Shown here piece by piece: positions 26,051 to 35,455 of a stretch of DNA of 64,000 bases (position 1 is the stretch's first letter; every line of letters starts with the position of its first letter). The notes below the pieces were generated by a model that was given only the letters and a program-made list of their open reading frames with translations, did not search any database and had not been told where the DNA came from. This DNA comes from Streptomyces albus subsp. albus (GTDB lineage: Bacteria > Actinomycetota > Actinomycetes > Streptomycetales > Streptomycetaceae), in contig NZ_JOID01000027.1 in assembly GCF_000719865.1 (NCBI RefSeq), forward strand, positions 15,151 to 79,150, given 5' to 3'. A program made the translations under genes and the position numbers.

Positions 26051-26583
26051 CACTCCACTCCCCTTCTCGTCCCCCGAAGCGAGCCCCCCGCTCCGCAGTG
26101 TGCGGGGGAGATGCCCGTCGCGTCAGGAGGTGAAAGCAGAGTTGAGCAAATCCAGAGGTTCGAGCGCCGAAAGGCCGCTCGGGCCCCGCCCCGGGTCCTC
26201 TCCGCGAGAAACCCTGCCCCGCATCCCGGAGTTGCGGACCGCCGTCGCCGGCCACCAGCGCGAACGAACGGCCACCATCGGCTCGGCGGGCAGAACCACC
26301 TCGTCACCGGCTGGAAGGCCGGCTGGGTCAAGGCTTGCCGGCCCACCTGTTCTGCTCACAAGGTGAGCATCCGACCGCGCCTCTTCACGGACCTGCGCCC
26401 ATCGATCCCAAACGACGTGCACGGCCTCCCAGGGTGGAACCTTCGAGCACGCGCCCCGGAAATTCCCAAACAGCGTGCACCCAGCGCCGTCCGGCCCGCG
26501 GCTTCTACTGTCCTTCCTGACGCCGGGGGATCACGCGACACCCTCGCCATGGAGCGATCCCCCTCGACCCAGGAAGGAACCAC
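26051..26583. other. intergenic interval upstream of the methylase cassette
   Basis: 533 bp. Two near-identical 16-bp direct repeats, CCCAAAC-NN-CGTGCAC, start at 26407 and 26465 (58 bp apart). A possible 99-codon minus-strand ORF (26123-26422, GTG) has only about 70% G/C at third positions and a badly spaced ribosome site, so I do not call it. The AG-rich part near 26090-26180 holds the promoter of the 26050 gene. Confidence 0.5.
26506..26580 (+). promoter_or_regulatory. putative promoter and leader hairpin of the methylase cassette
   Basis: TACTGT at 26506-26511 is a likely -10. Between it and the ribosome site GGAAGGA (26572-26578) lies an 8-bp stem GGGGGATC (26525-26532) / GATCCCCC (26556-26563) with a 23-nt loop. 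The -35 is not clear. Confidence 0.4.
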
Positions 26584-26775
26584 GTGCAGCTGAGGCTGAT
26601 GTACGTCATCATCGCGGTCCTCGCGGCGCTTGTCGTCGCTGTGGCCGGCAGCTTCGTCACCGTCATCGAGGGAGGGCGTCCCACCGCGGCCCTCAAGACC
26701 GGGGCGGTCGCCTTCGCCGGCGCCCTGACGCTTCTCATCGTGGTCATGGGGGCCGTGGGCGTGGTGGGCTCGTGA
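26584..26775 (+). CDS. small two-helix membrane protein at the head of the methylase cassette
   Basis: 63 residues. Two hydrophobic helices, about residues 6-26 and 41-61, are joined by a short loop TVIEGGRPTAALKTG. No family recognised. The GTG at 26584 has GGAAGGA 5-6 nt upstream. Its TGA overlaps the GTG of the DNA methylase gene (GTGA), so expression of the two is coupled, which argues for a shared task such as membrane tethering, signalling or an effector function. By size it resembles small membrane effectors of phage-defence loci, but that is inference. No charged catalytic residues stand out. Confidence 0.75.
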   Translation: MQLRLMYVIIAVLAALVVAVAGSFVTVIEGGRPTAALKTGAVAFAGALTLLIVVMGAVGVVGS

Positions 26776-28271
26776 GCGACACGGAGGCCCTGCGAGGGCA
26801 CACGCAGGACCGGCATCCCGCCTCACTCGACCAGGTGCTCGTGAAGGTGCGACAACACCTCACGCAGCTCTCACGGCTCATGAACACCACCGACGCGACT
26901 CGGCTCGTCCTCGGCCTGCTGTACCTGAGCCGGACCGCGCGCGCCGCCTCCGGGCCCGGCGTACCGACATGGTCGTGGCTGCTGAGTCAGCCGGCAGGGC
27001 GCGGCCTCCGCGCCGCCGTCACCAAGTGCCTGGTCCACTGCCTCCCCGCGATCGAGGACCAGGACGCCGAAACGGGCACGGTGAGCCTGTTACCCGTTCC
27101 GCCTCCTGGCTCCGAAGGACCTCTGCACGCTCTCGTGCACGCCATCGGATCCACTCAACAGGTCGGGCCCCTGCTCGACCAGTGCCTACGGGACCTCTCG
27201 TCGGCCCGGGCCGACGGCGGCAACTACTTCACGCCCGGCGACATGGCACGCCTCATGGTCGGCGCGGCCGTCCCCCTCGACGGACACAGGGTGCTGGACC
27301 CGGTTTGCGGTTCGGGCGGGCTGCTGGTGGAAAGCCACCGCTACGTCCGCGAGCGCGTCGGGCTGAACCCGGCCATGTCGCTGCGGGGAAGGGACCAGCA
27401 CGCCCCCACCTCGCAGGTGGCCCGGATGAATCTCTCGGTGCGGGCGATCGCGGCCGACATCCTTCCGCCCGGGGACAGCCTGGCGGAGCCCGAAACCGAG
27501 CCCCACGACATCGTCCTGGCCAATCTTCCCTTCAACCAGCGGGACTGGATGCCGGGGGAGAGGGCAGAGGAGAACGCCCGCCGGCCGGGCCCTCCCCTCC
27601 CCGCCGATCCCCGGTGGCCGGAGGAACCGCCGCCCCGGGGATCCGCCAACGCCGCGTGGATCCAGCACATCTCGCACGCGCTGGCCCCGGCGGGACGCGC
27701 CGTCTTCCTGATGGCCGACACCGTGGCCACCAGCCGGCAGGACACGCCACGGCGGCTCCGCGAGCGACTGCTGCGTGACGACCTCGTCGAGTGCGTGATC
27801 GCCCTGCCGCTCCGCGTGTTCGGGCACTCCAAGGCCTCCGCTTGTCTGTGGGTGTTCAACAAGGACAAGAGCGCCCGGACCGGCTGGGGCGTCCTGGACC
27901 GTCGCGGGCAGGTGCTCTTCATCAACGCGCGCCGGGCCTTCGAACCGGTGCCGGACTCGAGAGCACGGAAGCTGGGCGACAAGAACACGGCTCTCATCCT
28001 GGACACGCTCGCAGCCTGGCGTGGTCTCCCCGGGAACAGCGCGGCAGCGGCGCCGTACAGCGACACAGCCGGCTGGTGCCGGAGTTGTTCAGCCGAAGAG
28101 ATCGCCGACCGCGCGTACAGCCTGATGCCGACTTCGTACGCCGCGGAGCCGCCCGGCCCCGAACGGGACACGCGGCACCGGATCGAACGGCTCAAGCTCG
28201 AACTGGCCGATGGGTTCGACCAGATGCGCGATCTGGAACTGCGGCTGCTGGATGCCTTGGAGGAGATCTGA
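26772..28271 (+). CDS. N6-adenine DNA methylase, type I HsdM-like
   Basis: 499 residues. An N-terminal helical part (residues about 1-140) is followed by YFTPGDMARLMVGAAV, motif I DPVCGSGGLLVES at about 176-188, and motif IV ANLPFNQ at about 250-256. Canonical type I enzymes have N-P-P-F; here the second residue is Leu, though the catalytic Asn and Phe remain. FLMADTVATSR and the C-terminal helix that docks the specificity subunit follow. It probably methylates adenine in a bipartite site chosen by the next gene. Coupled to both neighbours by stop/start overlaps (GTGA upstream, TGATG downstream). No HsdR gene is in the window. Confidence 0.88.
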   Translation: MSDTEALRGHTQDRHPASLDQVLVKVRQHLTQLSRLMNTTDATRLVLGLLYLSRTARAASGPGVPTWSWLLSQPAGRGLRAAVTKCLVHCLPAIEDQDAETGTVSLLPVPPPGSEGPLHALVHAIGSTQQVGPLLDQCLRDLSSARADGGNYFTPGDMARLMVGAAVPLDGHRVLDPVCGSGGLLVESHRYVRERVGLNPAMSLRGRDQHAPTSQVARMNLSVRAIAADILPPGDSLAEPETEPHDIVLANLPFNQRDWMPGERAEENARRPGPPLPADPRWPEEPPPRGSANAAWIQHISHALAPAGRAVFLMADTVATSRQDTPRRLRERLLRDDLVECVIALPLRVFGHSKASACLWVFNKDKSARTGWGVLDRRGQVLFINARRAFEPVPDSRARKLGDKNTALILDTLAAWRGLPGNSAAAAPYSDTAGWCRSCSAEEIADRAYSLMPTSYAAEPPGPERDTRHRIERLKLELADGFDQMRDLELRLLDALEEI

Positions 28272-29548
28272 TGACGGATGCCGAGTCCGAGCGGGCCGGC
28301 TCGGGGACGGCGGCTTGGCGGACGACTTCCCTCAAGGCCGAGGAAGTCCGCAGAAACATCCGCACCACCTGCGGTTTCCTGGACGACGCGACCGCGGATC
28401 AGGCTCTCGGAGTCGTCAGCTCGGCGTTCGTCAGGGATGGCAGGATCCTCGCTCCCCGGGCCACTGAGCGCGCGCCGGGCCGCCCCCTACCCAACCGGGC
28501 GACCCTCGGGGAGGGCGACCTGGCCGTCGTACTCGTCCGGCGGGTGGGCGAATCCGCGCTGGTCACCTCGGAGCACGCGGGATGGACAGCGACCAGGTCG
28601 ATCGGCATCGTCCGCGCTGAGCCGCTCATCGTGCGGTGGCTGCGCATCTGGCTGCAGACCCCCACGGCCAAGGCCCGGATCGACGAGGACGTAACGGCAC
28701 ACGTCGAGCCCACCATCAGCCTCGACACCCTCCGCCACATGCCGTTGCCGCTGCCCCCGCCGGACGTCGTCACCGCCTACCACCGGGTCTTCGGCCTCAT
28801 CGAGGAGATGACCTCGCTGTACCGGGAGACAGCGCGCAAGGCGGTGGAGCTGGCGGACGCGCTTCACGACGACTGGGTCTCTTCCGGTCCGTCGCGGGAA
28901 ACACGAGCGCTCGCGGAGGTCGCCCAGCCGAAGTCGGGCAAGGGTTCCGAACGCTCGCTCCCCCCGTCGCCTCCGGGACCCGTCATCGATGTGATCGCCC
29001 CCAGGGACCTGTACGACCTCCCCGTGCCTCACGTCCAGAGGTTCCGGCTGAGCGGCCCGGCCGACGGCGGCGGAATCCATCCGCCGGGAACCCTCGTGCT
29101 GAGCACCCGTTCCGACGGCGCGCATATCGCTGTGCTGGGCCGGCCGGCGACACCGCTCAGAAGCGTCGTTGCCGTACGGCCCGTCGAGAACGAGGACGGT
29201 TGGTGGCTGCTCCACGAACTCAGAAGCCGGAGCGGTGCCATCGCCGAGCTGGCGCAAGGCCAGAACGGCCGGGAGATCTCCGCCCGCGCCCTCAAGGGGC
29301 TGGAGATCGCCTGGCCGGACTGGTCCACCCGCGCCGGCTTCCACAAGGCGGCCGGACCGCTGCACGCCGCGGCGCGGCTCCTGGTCTCCAAGATCGCAAC
29401 GCTGCACGACCTGCGGGACGCGCTCCTGCGTGACATCTCGGCGAAGGCCGGTGTCCTCCGGGAGCCGATCGCCGAGCGGGAAGAGCGGAGCGCCGGCGTC
29501 CCTCGTCCCCGAGCTCCCCGTACCACCCCGCGGGGACAGGACCGGTGA
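28271..29548 (+). CDS. type I restriction-modification specificity subunit (HsdS-like)
   Basis: 425 residues with the two-half layout of HsdS. The first target-recognition domain ends with LQTPTAKARIDEDVT and TISLDTLRHMPLPLPPPDV, typical of S subunits, then a long helix (FGLIEEMTSLYRETARKAVE). The second half has KGLEIAWPDWSTRAGFHKA and a final helix LVSKIATLHDLRDALLRDI. The two helices form the coiled-coil spacer that sets the distance between half-sites. The first residues also carry an unusual N-terminal module of about 50 residues. Its ATG shares a base with the methylase stop. It is less conserved-looking than the methylase, as expected for a specificity subunit. Confidence 0.85.
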   Translation: MTDAESERAGSGTAAWRTTSLKAEEVRRNIRTTCGFLDDATADQALGVVSSAFVRDGRILAPRATERAPGRPLPNRATLGEGDLAVVLVRRVGESALVTSEHAGWTATRSIGIVRAEPLIVRWLRIWLQTPTAKARIDEDVTAHVEPTISLDTLRHMPLPLPPPDVVTAYHRVFGLIEEMTSLYRETARKAVELADALHDDWVSSGPSRETRALAEVAQPKSGKGSERSLPPSPPGPVIDVIAPRDLYDLPVPHVQRFRLSGPADGGGIHPPGTLVLSTRSDGAHIAVLGRPATPLRSVVAVRPVENEDGWWLLHELRSRSGAIAELAQGQNGREISARALKGLEIAWPDWSTRAGFHKAAGPLHAAARLLVSKIATLHDLRDALLRDISAKAGVLREPIAEREERSAGVPRPRAPRTTPRGQDR

Positions 29549-29611
29549 GGTGATGAGTCAGGATGACCCTCAGGCCGCTCGCAGGGGATCCGAGTGAGGG
29601 ACGGTGGAGAG

Positions 29612-30784
29612 ATGAGTATGGGTAACAGGCCGCTGCTGAACCGAAGGCTGGACGGGCTCGGGACGACGATCTTCGCGGAGATGTCGGCACTCGCGACCGC
29701 GACGGGCGCCATCAACCTGGGCCAGGGCTTCCCCGACACCGACGGCCCCGAGGAGATCCGCGAGGCCGCCGTCCGCGCCCTGCGGGAGGGGAAGGGCAAC
29801 CAGTACCCGCCCGGCCCGGGCGTCCCGGAGCTCCGTTCCGCGGTCTCCGACCACCAGCGGCGCTTTTACGGCCTCTCCTTCGACCCCGACACCGAGGTCC
29901 TGGTCACCGCCGGCGCCACCGAGGCCATCGCCGCCGCTCTGCTGGCGCTGCTGGAGCCGGGCGACGAGGTCATCGCCTTTGAACCCTTCTACGACTCCTA
30001 CGCCGCCTGCATCGCGATGGCCGGCGCGCGGCGGGTGCCGCTCACGCTGCGCGCACCGTCATTCCGTCCGGACCTGGACGAGCTGCGGGCCAAGATCACC
30101 CAGCGGACCCGCCTCCTTCTCCTGAACACCCCGCACAACCCGACCGGGACGGTCCTCACCGCTCAAGAGCAGAGCGCCATCGCCGCACTCGCCGTCGAAC
30201 ACGACCTGCTGGTCGTCACGGACGAGGTCTACGAGCACCTGGTCTTCGACGGGGAGCACCTGCCGCTGGCGTCGTTCCCCGGGATGCGCGAGCGCACGGT
30301 CACCATCAGCTCGGCGGGAAAAACCTTCTCGTTCACCGGCTGGAAGGTCGGCTGGGTCACGGCGAGCGGCCCGCTCGTCGCCGCCGTCCGGACGGCCAAG
30401 CAGTATCTGACCTATGTCAGCGCGGGCCCTTTCCAGTACGCGATCGCCGAGGCACTGCGCCTGCCGGACGCGTACTTCGACGGCTTCCGCGCCGACCTCC
30501 GCCGCAAGCGCGACCTGCTCGGCGACGGCCTGCGCGCGGCCGGGTTCGAGGTTCACCAGCCCCAGGGCACGTACTTCATCACCACCGACATCACGCCCTT
30601 CGGCGAGAAGGACGCCTACGCCTTCTGCCGCGCGCTCCCCGAACGCTGCGGCGTCGTGGCCATCCCCAACTCCGTCTTCTACGACGACCCGGACGCCGGA
30701 CGCAGCCAGGTCCGGTTCACCTTCTGCAAGAAGGACGACGTCCTCGCCGAAGCCGCGGACCGCCTGCGGCGCCTTGCGGGCTGA
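29612..30784 (+). CDS. class I/II PLP-dependent aminotransferase
   Basis: 390 residues of fold type I. Visible are the INLGQGFPDTDGPEEIREA start, TAGATEAIAA, the PLP-ring FEPFYDSY, LNTPHNPTG, VVTDEVYEHLVFDG and the Schiff-base lysine (about K237) in SSAGKTFSFTGWKVGW, ending with VRFTFCKKDDVL. It belongs with aspartate/methionine/kynurenine-type aminotransferases; the substrate cannot be fixed from sequence. ATG codons at 29612 and 29618 both suit the GGAG just upstream; a GTG at 29594 is also possible. It follows the methylase cassette by 63 bp and may be partly co-transcribed with it. Confidence 0.93.
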   Translation: MSMGNRPLLNRRLDGLGTTIFAEMSALATATGAINLGQGFPDTDGPEEIREAAVRALREGKGNQYPPGPGVPELRSAVSDHQRRFYGLSFDPDTEVLVTAGATEAIAAALLALLEPGDEVIAFEPFYDSYAACIAMAGARRVPLTLRAPSFRPDLDELRAKITQRTRLLLLNTPHNPTGTVLTAQEQSAIAALAVEHDLLVVTDEVYEHLVFDGEHLPLASFPGMRERTVTISSAGKTFSFTGWKVGWVTASGPLVAAVRTAKQYLTYVSAGPFQYAIAEALRLPDAYFDGFRADLRRKRDLLGDGLRAAGFEVHQPQGTYFITTDITPFGEKDAYAFCRALPERCGVVAIPNSVFYDDPDAGRSQVRFTFCKKDDVLAEAADRLRRLAG

Positions 30785-30839
30785 ACCCGCGCCGGCCGTC
30801 TTGCCGCAGCGCGTTCCCGGGAGACCTGGTGGCCCGAGA

Positions 30840-30874
30840 GGAGCCGCGGGAGCGATGCCGCCCCCAGCGGCTCC
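30840..30874. terminator. hairpin between the aminotransferase and Uma2 genes
   Basis: 8-bp stem GGAGCCGC / GCGGCTCC with a 19-nt loop, between converging genes. Confidence 0.5.
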
Positions 30875-30903
30875 CCAGCCGGGACGGGCACCGGGGTCCT
30901 TCG

Positions 30904-31458
30904 TCAGCGGGCGTCCGTTTCGGGCTCCGGGCGCGGGAGCTCGTCGAGGTCGAGGGTGAAGGTGCGGCCGTCGGCCAGCGGGATGGGGAGCTTGCCCGTG
31001 CCGTACTTGTGGGTGTGTGCCGCGATGTACCCCTCGGCGGTCGGCCGGGTGTGGAGAACGACTTCCTGGGCGTAGGGGTCCACGACCAGATAGATCGGAA
31101 TGCCGTAGCGGCCGTACTTCCTGGTGCAGTCGTCGTAGTCCTTGCGCGCGGAAGAGGTCGAGACGACCTCGGAGATCAGCAGGACGTCTTCGAAGCTGTA
31201 GCGCTTGCCGTCCCGGCGGGCGTCCTCGCGAAGGATCGCCAGATCGGGGGCGGAGTTCTCGTCCGCGGGGAAGTCGATGTAGACGTCGGAGGTGACCTTC
31301 GCGTGACGGCCGAGAGCGAGAGCGGAGTCGATCTGCATCGACCTGATGGTGCTGGAGTGCTCTTCGCTCTGCGGAGTCATGATCACCTTTCCGTCGGCCC
31401 CGAACAGGAGCGTGTACCCCTTGGGGAACTCGGTGTGCACGATCGCGTCGACGCTCAT
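30904..31458 (-). CDS. Uma2 family (DUF820) restriction-endonuclease-like protein
   Basis: 184 residues of PD-(D/E)XK nuclease fold. The likely active-site Asp is in SAPDLAILRED, the Glu in LLISEVVSTSS, and the usual YGRYGIPIYLVVD segment follows. Uma2 proteins are numerous in cyanobacteria and actinomycetes; many are of unknown target and some are linked to mobile elements. GGAAGGAG stands 6 nt before the ATG. Two relatives lie within 14 kb (35456 and 44134). It is a single-gene unit with a terminator-like hairpin on each side. Confidence 0.85.
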   Translation of the reverse strand: MSVDAIVHTEFPKGYTLLFGADGKVIMTPQSEEHSSTIRSMQIDSALALGRHAKVTSDVYIDFPADENSAPDLAILREDARRDGKRYSFEDVLLISEVVSTSSARKDYDDCTRKYGRYGIPIYLVVDPYAQEVVLHTRPTAEGYIAAHTHKYGTGKLPIPLADGRTFTLDLDELPRPEPETDAR

Positions 31459-31615
31459 GGACGGCTCCTTCCCGTATGAGGTCAGGATACGGCGGGCAGC
31501 ACCGGGTGACCGAGCCCAGCGGTGTGGCTGTGAGAACGGTCCCGGCCGTTTCCGGGTCCGTCGCGGTTCCGGCGCCCGGGGGGCGATCCGGCCTCACGGG
31601 GACGGCCGGAACGCG

Positions 31616-31645
31616 CGCGAGCCCGGCCGGGAGGCCGGGCTCGCG
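31616..31645 (-). terminator. terminator downstream of the YbjN gene
   Basis: Perfect 13-bp stem CGCGAGCCCGGCC / GGCCGGGCTCGCG with a GGGA loop, 48 bp past the stop codon at 31693. Confidence 0.8.
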
Positions 31646-31692
31646 TGGTGCTGTGGAGCGTGGTGCTGTGGGGCCGGGGCGGCTCGGCTCGG

Positions 31693-32238
31693 TCAGGCCT
31701 CGCCGTCGTCCTTCTTGTCCTCCGGCTCGGCCGACTCGACCTCGGCCTCCAGGCCGAGTTGCTCGACGAGCCACTTGTCGAACTCGATCGAGGCCCGCAC
31801 CCAGCTGACCGTGCTGGAGACGAAGTGCTCCAGGCTGACCCCGACGCCGATCAGCATCTGCGCCTCACCGATCAGACGGACGGTGCCGTCGTCGTTGGTG
31901 TGGGTGTAGACCTTCGGCCACAGGGTGCGCCGGTTCCAGTCGTCGATCGCCTCCAGCAGCTGGGGCTTGCTGTCGATCTCGTGCGCCCGGTCGTAGAACG
32001 TCCGGACGGAGAAGACCTGCTGCTCCTCCTCGCCGCGGAACATGAAGTACGTGCGGAACTGCTCCCACGGCGCGGCGAGGTCACCCTCGTCGTCGACGAC
32101 GTACTTCAGCTCCATCTGCTCCAGGAGCTGCTTGACCAGGTCCTGATCGGGGACGACGGGACCGGGCGGCGGCCCCGACGGCTGCTGTTCGGGCTGCTGG
32201 CCCCCGAAATTCGGAATCGAGGACGGGTCGATGCTCAC
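31693..32238 (-). CDS. YbjN domain protein
   Basis: 181 residues. After a Pro/Gln-rich start (about 45 residues) comes the YbjN fold: LVKQLLEQMELKYVVDDEGD, then FMFRGEEEQQVFSVRTFYDR and a long helical second half ending in an acidic tail. YbjN proteins resemble type III secretion chaperones and are thought to steady other proteins; in actinomycetes the role is unknown. The GTG at 32238 has AAGGGA about 10 nt upstream. It is next to clpB on the same strand, but separated by a strong hairpin. Confidence 0.88.
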   Translation of the reverse strand: MSIDPSSIPNFGGQQPEQQPSGPPPGPVVPDQDLVKQLLEQMELKYVVDDEGDLAAPWEQFRTYFMFRGEEEQQVFSVRTFYDRAHEIDSKPQLLEAIDDWNRRTLWPKVYTHTNDDGTVRLIGEAQMLIGVGVSLEHFVSSTVSWVRASIEFDKWLVEQLGLEAEVESAEPEDKKDDGEA

Positions 32239-32386
32239 CGTGGTTTTCCCTTCAGACGGTTCCTGCCATCCTCCCCCACCGCGGGCGGGGGCTGGCAAGT
32301 GCGGGCCGCCGAATCCGGCGCGCGGCGTGTCAGCCCGTCCCGGCCCCCGCGGCTGCCCGTCCTCGCGCGCGGGCTCCGGTGAGCCT

Positions 32387-32424
32387 CCGCCCGGCCTCCG
32401 GACGGACATCCGGAGGCCGGGCGG
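32387..32424 (-). terminator. terminator of clpB
   Basis: Perfect 16-bp stem CCGCCCGGCCTCCGGA / TCCGGAGGCCGGGCGG with a 6-nt loop, 46 bp past the clpB stop. Confidence 0.85.
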
Positions 32425-32469
32425 GGACCGTACGGGGACGACGGGGCCGGAGCCGGGCGGGGCTCCGCC

Positions 32470-35211
32470 TCAGTCGTCCGTGCCGGTCCGGTCGGCCGCG
32501 CCGACGGCCAGGCCGCGGCCGTCCGCCGCCACGTCGACCCGCACGGTGTCGCCGTCCCGGACGGTGCCGGCCAGGATCTCCCGGGCGAGCTGGTCGCCGA
32601 TCGCCGTCTGGACCAGCCGGCGCAGCGGCCGGGCGCCGTACGACAGATCCGGTCCGGCCTCCGCCGCCCCGGCCCCGTCGGCCGCGGCCCCGGTCCCGGC
32701 CTCCGCCTTCGGCGCGTGGCCCAGCCGGGACAGCCACTCCAGGGCGTCCTCGCTGACGTCCAGGGTGAGCCGGCGGTCGGTCAGCCGCCGCTGGAGCTGG
32801 TCGATCTGGAGCTGGGCGATCCGCTTGAGCTGGCCGGTGCCCAGGGCGTGGAACACCACCAGATCGTCGAGGCGGTTGAGGAACTCGGGCCGGAAGGAGG
32901 ACCGCACGGTCTCCAGCACCCGCTCCTTCTTCTCCTCCTCGCTGATCGCCGGGTCGACCAGATAGTGCGAGCCGAGGTTGGAGGTGAGGATGAGGATGGT
33001 GTTGCGGAAGTCGACCGTCCGCCCCTGTCCGTCGGTGAGCCGGCCGTCGTCCAGCACCTGCAGCAGGATGTCGAAGACCTCGTGGTGGGCCTTCTCCACC
33101 TCGTCCAGCAGGATCACGCTGTACGGGCGGCGGCGCACCGCCTCCGTCAGCTGGCCGCCCTCCTCGTAGCCGACGTAGCCGGGGGGCGCCCCGACGAGCC
33201 GGGCCACCGAGTGCTTCTCGCTGTACTCGCTCATGTCGATCCGGACCATGGCGCGCTCGTCGTCGAAGAGGAAGTCGGCGAGCGTCTTGGCCAGCTCGGT
33301 CTTGCCGACACCGGTCGGGCCGAGGAAGAGGAACGATCCGGTGGGCCGGTCCGGGTCGGAGATCCCGGCCCGGGTGCGGCGCACGGCGTCCGAGACCGCG
33401 CGGACGGCCTCCCGCTGCCCGATGAGGCGCTTGCCGAGCTCGTCCTCCATCCGCAGCAGCTTCTGCGTCTCGCCCTCCAGCAGCCGGCCGGCGGGGATAC
33501 CGGTCCAGGCGGCGACGACGCCGGCGATGTCGTCCGGGCCGACCTCCTCGCCGACCATGCCGCCGCCCTGCAGATCCTTCTGCGCGGCGGTGGCCTCCTC
33601 CAGCTCCTTGCGGGTCTGCGGGATCACCTCGGAGCGCAGCCGCCCGGGGGTGACCCAGTCGCCCGTCTCGGGCGCCTTGCGCTCGGCCAGCTCCAGCTCC
33701 GTCTCCAGCTCGTCGAGGCGCTTCTTCAGCTCGCCGACCCGGGTGTGGATGGCCTTCTCGCTGTCCCAGCGGGCCTTCAGGGCGCGCAGCTTCTCCTCCT
33801 TCTCCGCGCGCTCCCTGCGCAGCTTCTCCAGCCGCTCGCGGGCGTCCGGGGAGAGGTCCTTCTCGCGGTCCTGCTTCTTGAGGAACCTGCGCTTCTCGTC
33901 GCCCACTTCGATGGCGAGCAGGGACTCCTCCTCCATCATCTGCCGGTCGACGGCGCGCTGGAGTTCGTCGATCTCGACGGGCGAGGAGTCGATCTCCATC
34001 TGGAGGCGGGACGCGGCCTCGTCGACGAGGTCGATGGCCTTGTCCGGGAGGAAGCGGGAGGTGATGTAGCGGTCGGAGAGGGTGGCGGCGGCGACCAGCG
34101 CGGAGTCCGCGATCTGCACGCCGTGGTGCGCCTCGTAGCGCCCCTTGAGGCCGCGGAGGATCGCGATGGAGTCCTGCACGGAGGGCTCGGCGACCAGCAC
34201 CTGCTGGAAGCGGCGCTCCAGGGCCGGGTCCTTCTCGATCCGCTCCCGGTACTCGTCGAGCGTCGTGGCGCCGACCATGCGCAGCTCGCCGCGGGCCAGC
34301 ATCGGCTTGAGCATGTTGCCCGCGTCCATCGCCGAGTCGCCGCCGGCGCCCGCGCCGACGACGGTGTGCAGCTCGTCGATGAAGGTGATGATGCGGCCCT
34401 CGCTCTCCTTGATCTCGGAGAGCACGGTCTTCAGCCGCTCCTCGAACTCGCCGCGGTACTTGGCGCCGGCGAGCATCGCGCCGATGTCGAGCGCGACCAG
34501 GCGCTTGTCCTTGAGCGACTCGGGCACGTCGCCCTTCACGATGCGCTGGGCGAGCCCCTCGACGACGGCCGTCTTGCCGACGCCGGGCTCACCGATCAGG
34601 ACCGGGTTGTTCTTCGTACGGCGGGAGAGCACCTGCACGACGCGGCGGATCTCGGCGTCACGGCCGATGACCGGGTCGAGCTTGCCCTCGCGGGCGATGG
34701 CGGTGAAGTCGGTACCGAACTTCTCCAGGGCCTTGTAGGTGCCCTCCGGGTCGGGCGTGGTCACGCGTCGTCCTCCGCGGTTGTTCTGGAAGGCTTTGAG
34801 CAGCTCCTCGGCGCTCGCGCCCTGCTGGCCGAGCAGTTCACCGGTGCGGCCGCCCTGGGCGGCGAGGCCGATGAGCAGATGCTCGGTGGAGATGTAGGCG
34901 TCGCCGAGCTCCTTCGCGCGCTGCGAGGCGTCGGCGGCGACCGCGAGCAGCTCGCGGTCCGGCTGGGGCGGGGCGACGGTGGAGCCCTGCACGGCGGGCA
35001 GCGCGCCGAGCAGCCGCTCGGCCCCGGAGCGCAGGGCGGCCTGGTCGGCCTCGACGGCGGCCAGGAGGTCCTGGATGTTCTCGTTCTCCTGGCCTTCGAG
35101 CAGCGCGAGCAGAAGGTGGACGGGGGTGATGTCCGGGTTGCCCGCGGACACGGCACGCCGACCGGCCGCGCTGATCGCTTCCTGGCTCCTGTTGGTCAGC
35201 TCGGCATCCAC
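32470..35211 (-). CDS. clpB: ATP-dependent disaggregase ClpB
   Basis: 913 residues, hexameric HSP100 chaperone that pulls proteins out of aggregates together with DnaK. N-domain ([13 protein letters not shown] ... [13 protein letters not shown]), first AAA+ domain with Walker [14 protein letters not shown], a middle coiled coil with the DnaK-contacting segment ([20 protein letters not shown]), and a second AAA+ domain with [10 protein letters not shown] and [12 protein letters not shown]. An Ala/Gly insertion ([16 protein letters not shown]) sits near the C-terminus. The start is GTG at 35211 after AGAGG; the family normally begins MDAE. A HAIR site lies 51 bp upstream, so HspR probably represses it, as known in Streptomyces. 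Confidence 0.98.
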   Translation of the reverse strand: MDAELTNRSQEAISAAGRRAVSAGNPDITPVHLLLALLEGQENENIQDLLAAVEADQAALRSGAERLLGALPAVQGSTVAPPQPDRELLAVAADASQRAKELGDAYISTEHLLIGLAAQGGRTGELLGQQGASAEELLKAFQNNRGGRRVTTPDPEGTYKALEKFGTDFTAIAREGKLDPVIGRDAEIRRVVQVLSRRTKNNPVLIGEPGVGKTAVVEGLAQRIVKGDVPESLKDKRLVALDIGAMLAGAKYRGEFEERLKTVLSEIKESEGRIITFIDELHTVVGAGAGGDSAMDAGNMLKPMLARGELRMVGATTLDEYRERIEKDPALERRFQQVLVAEPSVQDSIAILRGLKGRYEAHHGVQIADSALVAAATLSDRYITSRFLPDKAIDLVDEAASRLQMEIDSSPVEIDELQRAVDRQMMEEESLLAIEVGDEKRRFLKKQDREKDLSPDARERLEKLRRERAEKEEKLRALKARWDSEKAIHTRVGELKKRLDELETELELAERKAPETGDWVTPGRLRSEVIPQTRKELEEATAAQKDLQGGGMVGEEVGPDDIAGVVAAWTGIPAGRLLEGETQKLLRMEDELGKRLIGQREAVRAVSDAVRRTRAGISDPDRPTGSFLFLGPTGVGKTELAKTLADFLFDDERAMVRIDMSEYSEKHSVARLVGAPPGYVGYEEGGQLTEAVRRRPYSVILLDEVEKAHHEVFDILLQVLDDGRLTDGQGRTVDFRNTILILTSNLGSHYLVDPAISEEEKKERVLETVRSSFRPEFLNRLDDLVVFHALGTGQLKRIAQLQIDQLQRRLTDRRLTLDVSEDALEWLSRLGHAPKAEAGTGAAADGAGAAEAGPDLSYGARPLRRLVQTAIGDQLAREILAGTVRDGDTVRVDVAADGRGLAVGAADRTGTDD

Positions 35212-35261
35212 GTGACCTCTGCTCCTCTCCTGCGGTTCCTGCTCTGGTGCACCTGAATTAA

Positions 35262-35282
35262 GTTGAGTCTACCCCACTCAAG
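35262..35282 (-). promoter_or_regulatory. HAIR element (HspR operator) of clpB
   Basis: GTTGAGT-N7-ACTCAAG on the plus strand, 13 of 14 positions of the HspR inverted repeat CTTGAGT-N7-ACTCAAG. TAGACT (35271-35266 on the minus strand), a good -10, lies inside it, so bound HspR would block RNA polymerase. Confidence 0.9.
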
Positions 35283-35455
35283 GGTGGGACGGGCGGGGCT
35301 TCCTGCCCAAACTCCGGGGCCGCGGGGCACCCGGACGCCCTCGTCAGCGGCTACCCACTCCACCCCTCGATCGGGCGAACTCATCGGCTCTTCCGAACAA
35401 CGGCCCGCCACCGCCTCCTACGGTCGCAGCAGCAGAAGAACGGGGAGGGAACACG

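Noticed and set aside
26123..26422. Possible 99-codon minus-strand gene between the Cys-rich protein and the methylase cassette
   Set aside because: Third-position GC is only about 70%, the purine run GGGAGG is 2 nt from the GTG, and it overlaps other weak frames; left as intergenic.
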